Of a stretch of DNA of 64,000 bases, positions 1 through 8,036 are shown in pieces. Origin of the DNA: Burkholderiales bacterium (GTDB lineage Bacteria > Pseudomonadota > Gammaproteobacteria > Burkholderiales > Burkholderiaceae_C). The stretch spans positions 371,767 through 435,766 of the forward strand of contig JADJDV010000002.1 in the NCBI GenBank assembly GCA_016702555.1, written 5' to 3'. A program made the translations under genes and the position numbers. The notes beneath the pieces are model-generated. The model saw only the letters and a list, made by a program, of their open reading frames with translations. It searched no databases and had not been told where the DNA came from. Each line of letters opens with the position of its first letter. Position 1 is the stretch's first letter.

Positions 1-1
1 G

Positions 2-340
2 GCGGCGCGTGCCGACCTGATGCGCATCTGCGCCGAGATCCGCGAGGAACTGGAGCCGGAAGAGCTGACCGAAACCGTGGCCGTCGCGCTGGCCGCGCAC
101 CAGGACCGCGCGGCGCCGCACCCGGCGCGGCGCATCCGCGGCGCCGTTTACGTCAGTTGCGCCGGCCGCGGCGGGCCGCACTTCGGCGCCCCGAACGCCG
201 AGCTTCAGGTACTGCGCCATGCGCTCGGTGACGTGCCCCTGGTCGGCTTCTTCGCCGGCGGCGAGATCGCGCGGCACCACCTGTACGGCTACACCGGCGT
301 GCTGACGGTGTTCGTGGCCGACGCGTCGGCAGACGATTGA
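2..340 (+). CDS. FIST C-terminal domain protein, 3' end only
   Basis: The reading frame is open from the window edge to the TGA at 338-340, so only about 112 C-terminal residues are present and the start lies outside. The visible part matches the FIST C-terminal sensory domain: a Cys-containing strand (YVSCAGRG) followed by PLVGFFAGGEIA and the closing GYTGVLTVF strand. FIST proteins are thought to bind small ligands such as amino acids and often act with signalling partners. That role is family knowledge; nothing here shows the partner. The gene is followed closely by a bidirectional hairpin terminator at 354-386. Confidence 0.7.
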   Translation, partial: AARADLMRICAEIREELEPEELTETVAVALAAHQDRAAPHPARRIRGAVYVSCAGRGGPHFGAPNAELQVLRHALGDVPLVGFFAGGEIARHHLYGYTGVLTVFVADASADD

Positions 341-353
341 GCGCGTCCATGAA

Positions 354-386
354 AACAGCCCCTGGTTCATTGAACCAGGGGCTGTT
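354..386. terminator. Bidirectional hairpin terminator between FIST gene and DUF4148 gene
   Basis: A perfect 16-bp inverted repeat (354-369 with 371-386) reads AACAGCCCCTGG on one arm. It lies between two convergent genes. On the minus strand it is followed by TTTTC, the usual U-tract. On the plus strand the arm itself ends in GTT. It probably stops transcription from both sides. Confidence 0.8.
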
Positions 387-450
387 GGGTGATCGGGCCG
401 CGCGTGGCGCCCGATCAGGGCCGCGCCGCGCGGCCTGGGCTCAGCAGCGC

Positions 451-774
451 TCAGGCACGCTCGCCAGCGGCCGGGCGAAAGCCGGCGGCGAAGGCATCGC
501 GGGTTTCCTGACGCACTTCGGCGCGCGACTGCGCCGGGTTGGAGCGCAGCGACATGGTGCTGAAGCTGTCCGACGCGTGGCGCGTCGGCACCAGATCGGC
601 GTGGGCTTTCTGTACCGCCTCGGCGCGCACCGCCTCGCGGTTCACGGTGCTGACGGCGTGGCCTTCGCTCAGGAACAGCGGGCCCTCGCCGGCGGCGGGC
701 ATCTGAGCGAAGGCGTTGCCGGTCAGCAGCAGGGCAGTGGCGGCGGTGGCGATGGCGGTGGTGAACTTGGTCAT
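451..774 (-). CDS. DUF4148-like small exported protein
   Basis: 107 residues with a clear signal peptide (residues 1-23, cleavage after GNAFA-Q). The mature part carries two repeats typical of the DUF4148 family common in Burkholderiales, REAVRAEAVQKA and RAEVRQETRDAF. The product should be periplasmic. No enzymatic motif is visible and the family's role is not established. It is transcribed away from the LysR regulator at 954. The 179-bp divergent spacer contains a palindrome at 930-942, so the two could share control. An AGGAGAAAG ribosome binding site lies just upstream of the start. Confidence 0.7.
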   Translation of the reverse strand: MTKFTTAIATAATALLLTGNAFAQMPAAGEGPLFLSEGHAVSTVNREAVRAEAVQKAHADLVPTRHASDSFSTMSLRSNPAQSRAEVRQETRDAFAAGFRPAAGERA

Positions 775-929
775 GTCTTTCTCCTGAGTAAAAAGGGTTG
801 CTATCGACTTTCAAAACCGGCGTTGCCGCCGGCGGCTTTGGTCGGGTGGCTGAGCTTCAGCGCGTCCGATGGAAGGTAGTTTCGGGTTTGCCGGCAGTTA
901 AAAAAACCACCGCGAAGTGAATAGACTGG

Positions 930-942
930 TTCCAATTTGGAA
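930..942. promoter_or_regulatory. Candidate operator palindrome upstream of LysR gene
   Basis: A perfect 13-bp palindrome, TTCCAATTTGGAA, ends 11 bases before the LysR start codon in the divergent spacer. LysR regulators usually bind interrupted dyads in such spacers. The position suggests autoregulation, but binding is inferred. Confidence 0.35.
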
Positions 943-953
943 ATAATCACGCC

Positions 954-1886
954 ATGGACTCCCTCGACCTGATCCAGACGTTTCGTGAGGTGGCGCGCCG
1001 CGGCAGCTTCTCGGCGACCGCGCGGGCGCTCGATATGTCGCCCGCCAACGTGAGCAAGTACATCGCCGCGCTGGAGGCGCGCTTTGGCGTGCGCCTGTTC
1101 AACCGCACCACGCGCAAGGTGTCGCTGACCGACGCGGGGCAGCTGCTGTACGAGCGCTCCGGTCCGGTGCTGGAGCTGGTGCAGATGACCGCCAGCGAAT
1201 TGCAGGAGCGCGCCACGCGGCCCAGCGGCCGCCTGACGGTGACCGCGCCGCACGCGCTGGCGCACGCCGGCCTGCCGGCGCTGCTGGGGCAGTACCTGAC
1301 GCGCTACCCCGAGGTGTCGCTGAACCTGCGGCTGACCAACCGCGAACTCGATCTGGTGGAGGACGGCGTCGACTTGGCGCTGCGCGTGGGCCCGATTCCC
1401 GACGGGAACATCATCGTGCGGCGGCTGGCGCGGCTGGACCGGGTGGTGGCGGCCTCGCCCGCCTACTGGCGGGCACACGGCGTGCCGCAGCACCCGCGCG
1501 AGCTGGCCGGGCACCGCACGCTCAACATCAACCGCGCCGGCGAGCCGGCGCGCTGGCCGTTTGTGGAGCGCGGCAAGCCGCTGGAGGTGGCGCTACTGCC
1601 CTATATCGACGTCAACGACGTGGCGCCGCTGGCCACGCTGGCGCTGATGGATCTGGGCGTGGCGTACCTGGCGCGGCCGTTATTTCAGGAGCACCTGGAC
1701 AGCGGCCGACTGGTGTCGGTGCTGGAGGCCTTCGTACCGCAGGATTTCTGGGTCTTTGCGGCCTACCAGCAGCGGCGCCACAACAGCGCCGCGCTGACGG
1801 CACTGCTGGCGCACCTGGAGAGCGAGATGGGCCGGCCGGATGGCGTGTTCCATCTGGCGACGAACCCGCTCAACCCAGGTGTTTAG
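954..1886 (+). CDS. LysR-family transcriptional regulator
   Basis: 310 residues, the normal length for LysR proteins. The N-terminal winged helix-turn-helix covers residues 1-60 (SFSATARALDMS as the first helix, RLFNRTTRKVSLTDAG as the wing). The rest, from about residue 90, is the periplasmic-binding-protein-like effector domain. The sequence resembles the CrgA/DmlR group, and the effector cannot be read from it. Its 3' end overlaps the convergent dienelactone hydrolase by 17 bp. Divergent to the gene is the DUF4148 protein. ATG at 954 fits the conserved MDSLDLIQTF start of the family. Confidence 0.9.
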   Translation: MDSLDLIQTFREVARRGSFSATARALDMSPANVSKYIAALEARFGVRLFNRTTRKVSLTDAGQLLYERSGPVLELVQMTASELQERATRPSGRLTVTAPHALAHAGLPALLGQYLTRYPEVSLNLRLTNRELDLVEDGVDLALRVGPIPDGNIIVRRLARLDRVVAASPAYWRAHGVPQHPRELAGHRTLNINRAGEPARWPFVERGKPLEVALLPYIDVNDVAPLATLALMDLGVAYLARPLFQEHLDSGRLVSVLEAFVPQDFWVFAAYQQRRHNSAALTALLAHLESEMGRPDGVFHLATNPLNPGV

Positions 1887-2559
1887 CGAAGAAGGCCAGC
1901 GTGCGCTCACGCGCCAGCTGGGCTGCGGCCGCATCCCAGGCGCCGCGGTGGTCGCAGTTGAAGCCATGCTGCGCTGGGTACAGGTGCACCTCGACCTCGG
2001 GGTGCGCCTGCTTGAAGGCTTCGACGCCGTCCATCGGCACCCACTGGTCGCGGTCCGACAGGTGCGCCATGACCGGCACCTTGGGCTGGCGCGCGATCTC
2101 GTCCGGCTGCGTCATGCCGCCGCCGTAGTAGGGCACGGCGGCCGACAGGCCGTTCAGCGTGCAGGCTGCGCGCCAGGTCAGCAGCCCGCCCCAGCAGTAG
2201 CCGACGATGCCGACCTGGCCGCCGCTGGCCTGGGCGGCGTGGTCGATGGCGGCCTGGATGTCCTGCATCACGCCCGGCGCGCGCAGGTGCTCCACCGCCT
2301 GCTTGAGGCGGAAGCCCTCACCCATGTCGGCCTCGCCATAGCCCAGCTCCACGCCAGGCTTGATGCGGTGGAAGGTGCTGGGCGCCACCGCCAGATAGCC
2401 GTCGCGGGCGTAGCCGTCGGCGACGTCGCGGATGTGTGCGTTGACGCCGAAGATCTCCTGCAGCACCACCACGGCGCCCTTGGGCTGGCCGTCCGGTTCG
2501 GCCACGTAGGCGGGAATTTTCTGGCCGTCCGCGGCGTGGAGGTCGATGAACTGTCCCAT
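1870..2559 (-). CDS. Dienelactone hydrolase family protein
   Basis: 229 residues, full length for the family. The DLH triad is visible: nucleophile Cys122 in GYCWGG, Asp171 in DRDQWVP and His198 in PAQHGFN, with Glu36 in LQEIFG, which in DLH positions the Cys. DLH enzymes open lactone rings in the modified ortho-cleavage route of (chloro)catechol breakdown. Many chromosomal paralogues hydrolyse other esters, so the substrate is open. No catechol genes are near. It lies upstream of nothing on its strand and is followed, convergently, by the LysR gene. The HCCA-isomerase-like gene 54 bp upstream has the same orientation. Confidence 0.88.
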   Translation of the reverse strand: MGQFIDLHAADGQKIPAYVAEPDGQPKGAVVVLQEIFGVNAHIRDVADGYARDGYLAVAPSTFHRIKPGVELGYGEADMGEGFRLKQAVEHLRAPGVMQDIQAAIDHAAQASGGQVGIVGYCWGGLLTWRAACTLNGLSAAVPYYGGGMTQPDEIARQPKVPVMAHLSDRDQWVPMDGVEAFKQAHPEVEVHLYPAQHGFNCDHRGAWDAAAAQLARERTLAFFAKHLG

Positions 2560-2613
2560 GTTGATTGCTCCTGATTCGATGGTGGGGGCGGTGCTCTCGC
2601 GAGCGCGGTGGGT

Positions 2614-3216
2614 TCAGGTCAGGCCCAGCTTGCGGGCGATGAAATCGAGCCGGTCCTGACCCCAGAACAGCTCGCCGTCGATGATCCAGCTGGGGGCGCC
2701 GAACACGCCGGCGTCGATGGCGGCCTGAGTGTGGGCATCGTAGCGCGCCTGGATGTCGGTTTCGCGCGAGCGCGCCAGGCGCTCGGCCGGCAGGTCGCTT
2801 TCCTCCAACAATTCAGTCAGCGTGCCGTCGCTGGCGATGTCGCGCTCTTCGCGCCAGCAGGCGCTCAGCACGGCGCCGGCCAGTTGCATGGCGGCGGCCA
2901 TGCCGTCGTGCTGCGCCACCGCCGTGATCAGGCGCGCCGAGGGGTTGCCGTCGACCGGAAAGTGGCGCGGCTGCGGATTCAGCGGCAGGCCCAGGTGCTC
3001 GGCGAAGCGCCGCAGCTCCAGCAGCCGGTAGGCCTGGCGTTGCGGCGCGCGCTTGGGTAGCGGCAGTCCGCCCGACAGCGGGAAGATGCGCCCGTAATCG
3101 ACCGGCAGCACCGCCACCTCGCGGCGGGCGGCGCGCAGCAGGTCGGCAAAGCGCGCATGGCCCAGGTAGGTCCATGGGCTTTGCGGGGCGAAGTAGTACA
3201 GCACGGTGCGGCTCAT
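2614..3216 (-). CDS. 2-hydroxychromene-2-carboxylate isomerase-like DsbA-fold protein
   Basis: 200 residues of the kappa-class GST/HCCA isomerase fold. The N-terminus YYFAPQSPWTYLG carries the catalytic-type serine (Ser13) in place of a thioredoxin CxxC. The C-terminal part has the cis-Pro loop GVFGAPSWIIDGELFWGQDRL. HCCA isomerase acts with glutathione in naphthalene breakdown, but many Burkholderiales copies lie outside such pathways and their substrate is unknown. It may be co-transcribed with the dienelactone hydrolase downstream, and is divergent to the SDR gene at 3288. Confidence 0.82.
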   Translation of the reverse strand: MSRTVLYYFAPQSPWTYLGHARFADLLRAARREVAVLPVDYGRIFPLSGGLPLPKRAPQRQAYRLLELRRFAEHLGLPLNPQPRHFPVDGNPSARLITAVAQHDGMAAAMQLAGAVLSACWREERDIASDGTLTELLEESDLPAERLARSRETDIQARYDAHTQAAIDAGVFGAPSWIIDGELFWGQDRLDFIARKLGLT

Positions 3217-3287
3217 GAGCGTCTCCTGAATAATGCCCGGCGGGCGGCCCGGCGTCGGGCGCCCGTCAATTTTGCAGGAGTCAGGAC

Positions 3288-4040
3288 TTGGCAGCAGACA
3301 AAGTGGTGTTGGTGACCGGCGGCAGTCGGGGCATTGGTGCCGCCAGCGCGCGCCTGGCGGCGCGGGCCGGCTGGGCGGTGGCGGTCAACTACACGGCGAA
3401 TTCGCTCGCCGCCGACGAGGTGGTGCGCGCGATCCGGGCCGAGGGCGGCCGGGCGATCAGCGTGCAGGCCGATGTGGCCAACGAGGCGCAGGTGCTGCGC
3501 ATGTTCGAGCACGTCGATGCCCGGCTGGGGCGCCTCTGCGGCCTGGTCAACAACGCCGGCGTGGTCGACCGGGCGCAGCCGGTGGCCGAGCAAAGCCTGG
3601 CGCGCTGGCGCCGCATGTTCGACATCAACGTCATCGGCAGCCTGCTGTGCGCGCGCGAGGCGGTGCGGCGCATGGGCACGGCCTACGGCGGCGCGGGCGG
3701 CAGCATCGTCAACCTGTCGAGCGCGGCCGCGCGCCTGGGGTCACCCCATGAGTACGTCGATTACGCGGCCGCCAAGGCGGCCATCGACGCCTTCACCATC
3801 GGCCTGGCCAAGGAGGTGGCCGACCAGGGCATCCGCGTCAACGCCGTGCGCCCGGGCCTGATCGACACCGAGATCCACGCCAGCGGCGGCCGGCCCCAGC
3901 GCGTGCAGGAACTGCGGAGCGGCGTGCCCATGGGGCGCGGCGGCAGCGCCGAGGAAGTCGCTGAGGTGATCGTCTGGCTGCTGTCGGATGCGGCAAGCTA
4001 CACCACCATGTCCCTCATCGACGTCTCTGGAGCCCGTTGA
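3288..4040 (+). CDS. SDR-family NAD(P)-dependent oxidoreductase
   Basis: 250 residues, a classical short-chain dehydrogenase. Visible are the Rossmann motif GGSRGIG (11-17), NNAG (88-91), the active-site Ser (NLSS, about 144) and YAAAK (Tyr159, Lys163). I chose the TTG at 3288 because GCAGGAG lies 8 bases upstream and the family N-terminus begins here; no ATG fits. The stop codon touches the ATG of the MaoC gene at 4041, so the two are almost surely one operon. An SDR reductase with a MaoC hydratase suggests work on hydroxyacyl-CoA substrates, by inference. Confidence 0.88.
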   Translation: MAADKVVLVTGGSRGIGAASARLAARAGWAVAVNYTANSLAADEVVRAIRAEGGRAISVQADVANEAQVLRMFEHVDARLGRLCGLVNNAGVVDRAQPVAEQSLARWRRMFDINVIGSLLCAREAVRRMGTAYGGAGGSIVNLSSAAARLGSPHEYVDYAAAKAAIDAFTIGLAKEVADQGIRVNAVRPGLIDTEIHASGGRPQRVQELRSGVPMGRGGSAEEVAEVIVWLLSDAASYTTMSLIDVSGAR

Positions 4041-4529
4041 ATGCCCGTCCACCCGCAAAAAAACATCAAGTATTTCTGGGAAGACCTGCCCGTCGGCAGC
4101 ACGCTGGACATCGGCAGCATCACCGTCGACCGCGACGAAGTGATCGAGTTTGCTGGCAAGTACGACCCGCAGCCCTTTCACCTGGACGAGGAAGCCGCCG
4201 CCAAGTCGATGTTCGGCAAGCTGTCGGCCAGCGGCTGGCACACCTGCGCGATGGCGATGGGCGTGATGGTGCGCGGCTTTCTGCACGAATCGTCCAGCCT
4301 GGGCTCGCCCGGGCTGGAGCAGATCAAGTGGCTCAAGCCGGTATTTCCCGGCGACACGCTGAGGCTGACGCAGACCATCACCGAGTCGCGCCCCATGGCC
4401 TCGCGCCCCGACGTTGGCCTGACGCGCACGCTGTGGAAGATGTTCAATCAGCACGGCGAGCAGGTGCTGCTGATGGACGGCTACGGCATGTTCCGGCGGC
4501 GCGTGCCGGGCGCCGCTGCCGAATCCTGA
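4041..4529 (+). CDS. MaoC-family hotdog-fold dehydratase
   Basis: 162 residues with the hydratase-2 motif in the hotdog fold: FAGKYDPQPFHLDEE followed by FGKLSASGWH, which supplies the catalytic Asp and His of (R)-enoyl-CoA hydratases. The start directly follows the SDR stop codon with CTGGAG 8 bases upstream. The pair resembles a reductase-hydratase step of fatty acyl or polyhydroxyalkanoate metabolism. The exact substrate cannot be told. Confidence 0.88.
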   Translation: MPVHPQKNIKYFWEDLPVGSTLDIGSITVDRDEVIEFAGKYDPQPFHLDEEAAAKSMFGKLSASGWHTCAMAMGVMVRGFLHESSSLGSPGLEQIKWLKPVFPGDTLRLTQTITESRPMASRPDVGLTRTLWKMFNQHGEQVLLMDGYGMFRRRVPGAAAES

Positions 4530-4547
4530 AGCGCGCGAACACGCGTC

Positions 4548-5046
4548 TCAGGAGTCGGCTGAGATCCCGCGCGTCGAATCGCGGTTGCGCAGCACCACGG
4601 TGATCTGGCCGTTGGTCTCGATGGTGGCGCGCTCGACCTCGTGCGTGTGCAGGCAGCCGGCGGCGCGCAGGGCCGCGTGCACGTCGTCGGTGGTCAGGCG
4701 CTCGCTGCGCAGGGTGTCGGGATTGATCTGACCGGCCTCGATCAGGCGCTTGGGCTTGCCGTCGATCCAGCGCGCCAGCCGCGGACTGCGCCAGGCCAGG
4801 TGCGACACCGCCAGGTGGCAGCCGATCAGCGTCAGTGCGCTGACCAGACCGCCAATGAGCGAGTTGTCGCCCGCGTTCATCGAGTTTTGCACCGCGTTCG
4901 ACAGGATCAGCAACAGGATCAGGTCGAACGGGTCGTACTGCCCTGTCTGCCGCTTGCCCGGTCAGGCGCAGGAACACCAGCAGGAACAGGTAGACCACCA
5001 CGCCGCGCACGACGAATTCCCACCAGGGCACGCTGAGACTGAACAT
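4548..5046 (-). pseudogene. DUF421/YetF-family membrane protein, broken by +1 frameshift
   Basis: The start at 5046 gives MFSLSVPWWEF and a membrane helix ending LRLTG, the normal N-terminus of YetF-like proteins. The frame then runs into nonsense. The family sequence continues in the next frame (LILSNAVQNSMNAGDNSL to the stop at 4548). Removing one C from the CCC run at 4957-4959 (GGG on the coding strand) restores TGKRQTGQYDPFDL and a 165-residue protein. The total span of 499 bp fits one extra base. It may be a true recent pseudogene, a phase-variable site or a sequencing error in a short homopolymer. YetF proteins are inner-membrane proteins with a small cytoplasmic domain and unclear function. 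Confidence 0.8.
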
Positions 5047-5099
5047 GGGGCACTCTCCGGATCAAGGCATCACGCCGCCATCTTGCCTGAGCCCGCGCC

Positions 5100-5501
5100 A
5101 TGACCGCCGCCACCGCCGCCCTGTTCGCCGACGCCGTGCTGGCGCTGCACGCGGCGATCGTGCTGTTCGTGGTGGGTGGCCTGGTCTATGTGCTGGCCGG
5201 CCATCCGCGTGGCTGGTTTGGCGCCCGCTCACTCAGGCTGCGGCTGGCGCATCTGGCGGCGATCGGTGTCGTCGCCGCCCAGGCTTGGCTGGGCCGGTTG
5301 TGCCCCCTGACCGTACTGGAAATGTGGCTGCGCCGCCAGGCCGGGCAGCTGACTTACGGCGAAAGCTTCATCGCCCACTGGCTCGGCCGGCTGCTGTACT
5401 GGGAGGCGCCGGGCTGGGTGTTCACCGCGGCCTACACGGCATTTGGGCTGGCGGTGCTGGCCGCGTGGTGGTGGCTGCCGCCGGATCGGCGCCGACGCTG
5501 A
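5100..5501 (+). CDS. DUF2784 integral membrane protein
   Basis: 133 residues with about four membrane helices. The DUF2784 signature is seen: ADAVLALHAAIVLFVVGG at the start, a central LCPLTVLEMWLRR and the downstream GESFIAHW. Family function is unknown. The gene stands alone on the plus strand, divergent to the broken YetF gene 53 bp away and convergent with the aldolase-like gene 6 bp downstream. Confidence 0.8.
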   Translation: MTAATAALFADAVLALHAAIVLFVVGGLVYVLAGHPRGWFGARSLRLRLAHLAAIGVVAAQAWLGRLCPLTVLEMWLRRQAGQLTYGESFIAHWLGRLLYWEAPGWVFTAAYTAFGLAVLAAWWWLPPDRRRR

Positions 5502-5507
5502 GCGGTG

Positions 5508-6236
5508 TCAGAGCGTGCGGCGCAGGGCCTCGAAGAACAGCTCGGACTGCAGGCGCTCGCCCAGCGTCTGCGCCGCCACGCGCGCGGCCAGTTCGTCGGC
5601 CGCCGGCATCAGCGGCTGCCCGGTGGACTGCGCGATCACCTGCGCCATGCAGGCGCGCTCCAGGTAGTACAGGTCGTCGTAGGCGTGGTCGATGCGCGCG
5701 CCGCCGACGATGACGCCGTGGTTGCCCAGAAAGCACACGTCGGCGGCGCCCATGGCGCGCGCGATGCGCTCGCCCTCGCCGTGGTCCAGCGCCAGGCCGT
5801 TGTAGTGCGCGTCGATCGCCAGCCGGCCGTGAAAGCGCATGGCGTTCTGCGACAGGCACGGATCGAGAGCGCGTGCCTGCGTCAGCGTGAGCGCGGTGGC
5901 GTAGGGCATGTGGGTGTGCAGCACGCAGGCCTGGCCGGTGATGCGGTGCACGGCGGCGTGGATGACCATGGCCGTGGGCTCGACCTCGTGCCGGCCGGCC
6001 AGCTTGCGGCCATGGAAGTCGACCAGCACGATGTCCTCGGTCTGGATCTCGCGCCACAGCAGGCCGCGCGGATTGAGCAGGAAGCGCTCGGAGCCATCCG
6101 GCAACTCGATGCTGAAGTGGTTGCACACGCCCTCGGCGAGGCCGTGGTGGGCGGCGGCGCGCAAGGCCAGCGCCAGATCGGCGCGCAGGCGGCGCACCGG
6201 GGGTGCGTCGAAGTCGAGCACTGCGTTGGTCGTCAT
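5508..6236 (-). CDS. Class II aldolase/adducin-family protein
   Basis: 242 residues from the ATG at 6236 (MTTNAVLDF). The frame is open further upstream, but that part crosses an intergenic repeat and is not conserved in composition. The family metal-binding signatures are present: NHFSIELPDG, HTHMPYATAL (two metal His) and GNHGVIVGG with the third His. Such enzymes include fuculose-phosphate aldolase and ribulose-phosphate epimerase relatives. This Burkholderiales-type version has no assigned substrate. It is separated from the transporter operon upstream by a repeat element, so it may be expressed alone. Confidence 0.85.
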   Translation of the reverse strand: MTTNAVLDFDAPPVRRLRADLALALRAAAHHGLAEGVCNHFSIELPDGSERFLLNPRGLLWREIQTEDIVLVDFHGRKLAGRHEVEPTAMVIHAAVHRITGQACVLHTHMPYATALTLTQARALDPCLSQNAMRFHGRLAIDAHYNGLALDHGEGERIARAMGAADVCFLGNHGVIVGGARIDHAYDDLYYLERACMAQVIAQSTGQPLMPAADELAARVAAQTLGERLQSELFFEALRRTL

Positions 6237-6261
6237 GTGGGCTAATGTTGGCGAGTCCAAA

Positions 6262-6363
6262 GGCCGCGGAGCAGGCCAGGCCAGCGAACGCCGTGCCCGG
6301 ACCTGCGCCGGGCACTGGCGCTGTCCCCCTCGGGGGGATGGCGCCGCAGGCGACTCAGGGGGG
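6262..6363. repeat. Dispersed extragenic repeat, copy A
   Basis: Starts GGCCGCGGAGCAGGCC and ends CAGGCGACTCAGGGGGG. It shares this beginning, a middle part (GCCGGACCTGCG-like with CGTCCCCCT) and end with copy B at 12671-12796. It fills the space between the aldolase-like gene and the ABC auxiliary lipoprotein. The length differs because copy B carries an extra palindrome. Confidence 0.6.
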
Positions 6364-6366
6364 ATG

Positions 6367-7005
6367 TCATTTCGGCAGGCTGTTGACCCAGGTGACGACC
6401 TGCTGCACCGCCGCGTCGGTGGCCGCGCGCAGGGCGCCGACGCCGCCCGCCGCATCAGCGGTGGCGGCCGGCTGGCGCACGGTGAAGGTGCGCTGGCCGA
6501 GCAGGCGGTCCGCCTTGGCGGTCGGCGAGACGGCCGTCACGCGCAGGCGCACCACGCCTTCGCTGGCGTCGGGGCTGGAGAAGATGTGCGCGAACTCGTC
6601 CAGTTCCGTGCGCAACTCGACCGCCGCCAGCCCGGCGCCGGGTTCGACCACCGGGCGCGTGGCCGAGAAGGCTTCGCGCAGGCGCTGCGTCAGCAACTGC
6701 GGCGGCGACATGGTCCAGCGCGCCTGTGCGTAGGGGCGCGGCTGCTGGCCGCCTTCGCTGTAGAGCAGCCGGTAGATGATGTGGGTGCCGTCGATGGCGG
6801 CCGACGATTCCACGCGGTCGAGCGCCAGCGCCGGCCCGCTCGGTGCGGCGTTGGCGGCCAGCGGCAGCGCCGGCCCCAGGTCGTAGGGCTGCGGGCGCAC
6901 CGGCTTGTCGGGCAACGGCAGGGCGCAGCCGGCGAGTGCCAGGAATGCGGCAAGAAGAGCGGTTCTCAGGCCGGCGGGACGGGCGCGAACAATCCAGGAT
7001 GTCAT
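6367..7005 (-). CDS. ABC-type transport auxiliary lipoprotein (PqiC/ABC_trans_aux family)
   Basis: 212 residues with a lipoprotein signal peptide: the lipobox LAGC puts the lipidated Cys at residue 27. The mature part fits the ABC_trans_aux family found last in MlaE/F/D-like operons, with YDLGPALPL near the start and a central AIDGTHIIYRLLYSEGG strand region. It should sit in the outer membrane facing the periplasm and help move phospholipids between membranes. It starts 8 bp after the MCE-protein gene, as the fourth gene of the operon. Confidence 0.85.
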   Translation of the reverse strand: MTSWIVRARPAGLRTALLAAFLALAGCALPLPDKPVRPQPYDLGPALPLAANAAPSGPALALDRVESSAAIDGTHIIYRLLYSEGGQQPRPYAQARWTMSPPQLLTQRLREAFSATRPVVEPGAGLAAVELRTELDEFAHIFSSPDASEGVVRLRVTAVSPTAKADRLLGQRTFTVRQPAATADAAGGVGALRAATDAAVQQVVTWVNSLPK

Positions 7006-7013
7006 GGCAAACC

Positions 7014-8030
7014 TCAGCGGGTGGCGGCGGGCGCGGGGGCTTCAGGCGCAGGCACACCAGCGGCGGACTGGCCAAAGCCGGGCTCGCCGGGGCCGGGCGG
7101 GATGGTGCCGCTGCCGTAGATGAAGGCCTGCGGGTTCTCGCTCAGCGAGTCGGCGATGCGGTCGAGCCGGCGGATGGTGCGGCTGGCGTCCTCGGTCAGG
7201 TTCTGGATGCGCGGCAGCGTGGTGGCGGTGACGGTGTTGGCGCTTTCGCTCAGTTGATCGACCACGCCGCCCTTGCCGGCCACCTGGTGGACGGCGCGCT
7301 TGACGTCGGTGGCCACGCTGTCGAAGCCGGCCACGGTCTTGCGCGTCTGCTGCGCGGCAGCATCGATGGATTTGAGCGAGACATTGGCCTGCTCGATCAG
7401 GCGAGGGATGTTGGCGCGCGCCGGGTCGAGCTGGGTCTTGAGCGTCTGCTCGGTGGTCTGCGCCAGTTGCTGGGCGCTGCGCGCGGCCGCGCCGACGTCC
7501 TTCAGTGCGGCGCTGAAGGCGGCCTGGTTCTCGTCGCTCAGCACCTGGTTGACGCGGTCGGTGATCTGCCCGACCTTCTCGGCCAGCTCGCCGGCCATAT
7601 CGGTCAGCTGGCCGAGCGGGTTCGGCTTCAGAGGGATGCGCGGCGGCCCGTTGGGCCCGGGCGGCAGCGGCTCGGCCGCGGCGCCGCCCTCGTCGTCGAG
7701 CTGCACGAAGGACAGGCCGGTGACGCCCTGGAACGCCAGCGTGGCGAAGGTCGAGCGGCTGACCGGCGCGTCGGGCGAGACGGCGATGCGCACCAGCACG
7801 TCGCCGCGCCTGGCGGGGTCGAAGTCGATGTCGGTCACCTTGCCGACGGCCACGCCCTTGTAGCGCACCGCGGCTTGCGGCTGCAGGCCGCTGACGGCCT
7901 CGCTGCTGACCATCTCGTAGGCGACGGTGTTGACTTCGTCGCGCAGCAGCCATAGGGCCAGGCCGATCAGCAAGGCGGTGACCGCCAGCACGAAGACGCC
8001 GGCCGCCAGGGCGTGGGCTTTGTTTTCCAT
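7014..8030 (-). CDS. MlaD-family (MCE domain) substrate-binding protein
   Basis: 338 residues. One membrane helix (about 8-28) anchors it in the inner membrane, followed by a single MCE domain (about 40-115, with VRYKGVAVGKV and GLSFVQLDD). After that comes a long periplasmic helical stretch rich in Gln and Ala (about 150-310), then a Pro/Ala tail. MCE proteins form hexameric channels for lipids. This copy is longer than E. coli MlaD (183 residues) and more like the needle-type versions. It is third in the operon, 6 bp after the ATPase gene. Confidence 0.9.
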   Translation of the reverse strand: MENKAHALAAGVFVLAVTALLIGLALWLLRDEVNTVAYEMVSSEAVSGLQPQAAVRYKGVAVGKVTDIDFDPARRGDVLVRIAVSPDAPVSRSTFATLAFQGVTGLSFVQLDDEGGAAAEPLPPGPNGPPRIPLKPNPLGQLTDMAGELAEKVGQITDRVNQVLSDENQAAFSAALKDVGAAARSAQQLAQTTEQTLKTQLDPARANIPRLIEQANVSLKSIDAAAQQTRKTVAGFDSVATDVKRAVHQVAGKGGVVDQLSESANTVTATTLPRIQNLTEDASRTIRRLDRIADSLSENPQAFIYGSGTIPPGPGEPGFGQSAAGVPAPEAPAPAATR

Positions 8031-8036
8031 GGGGGC

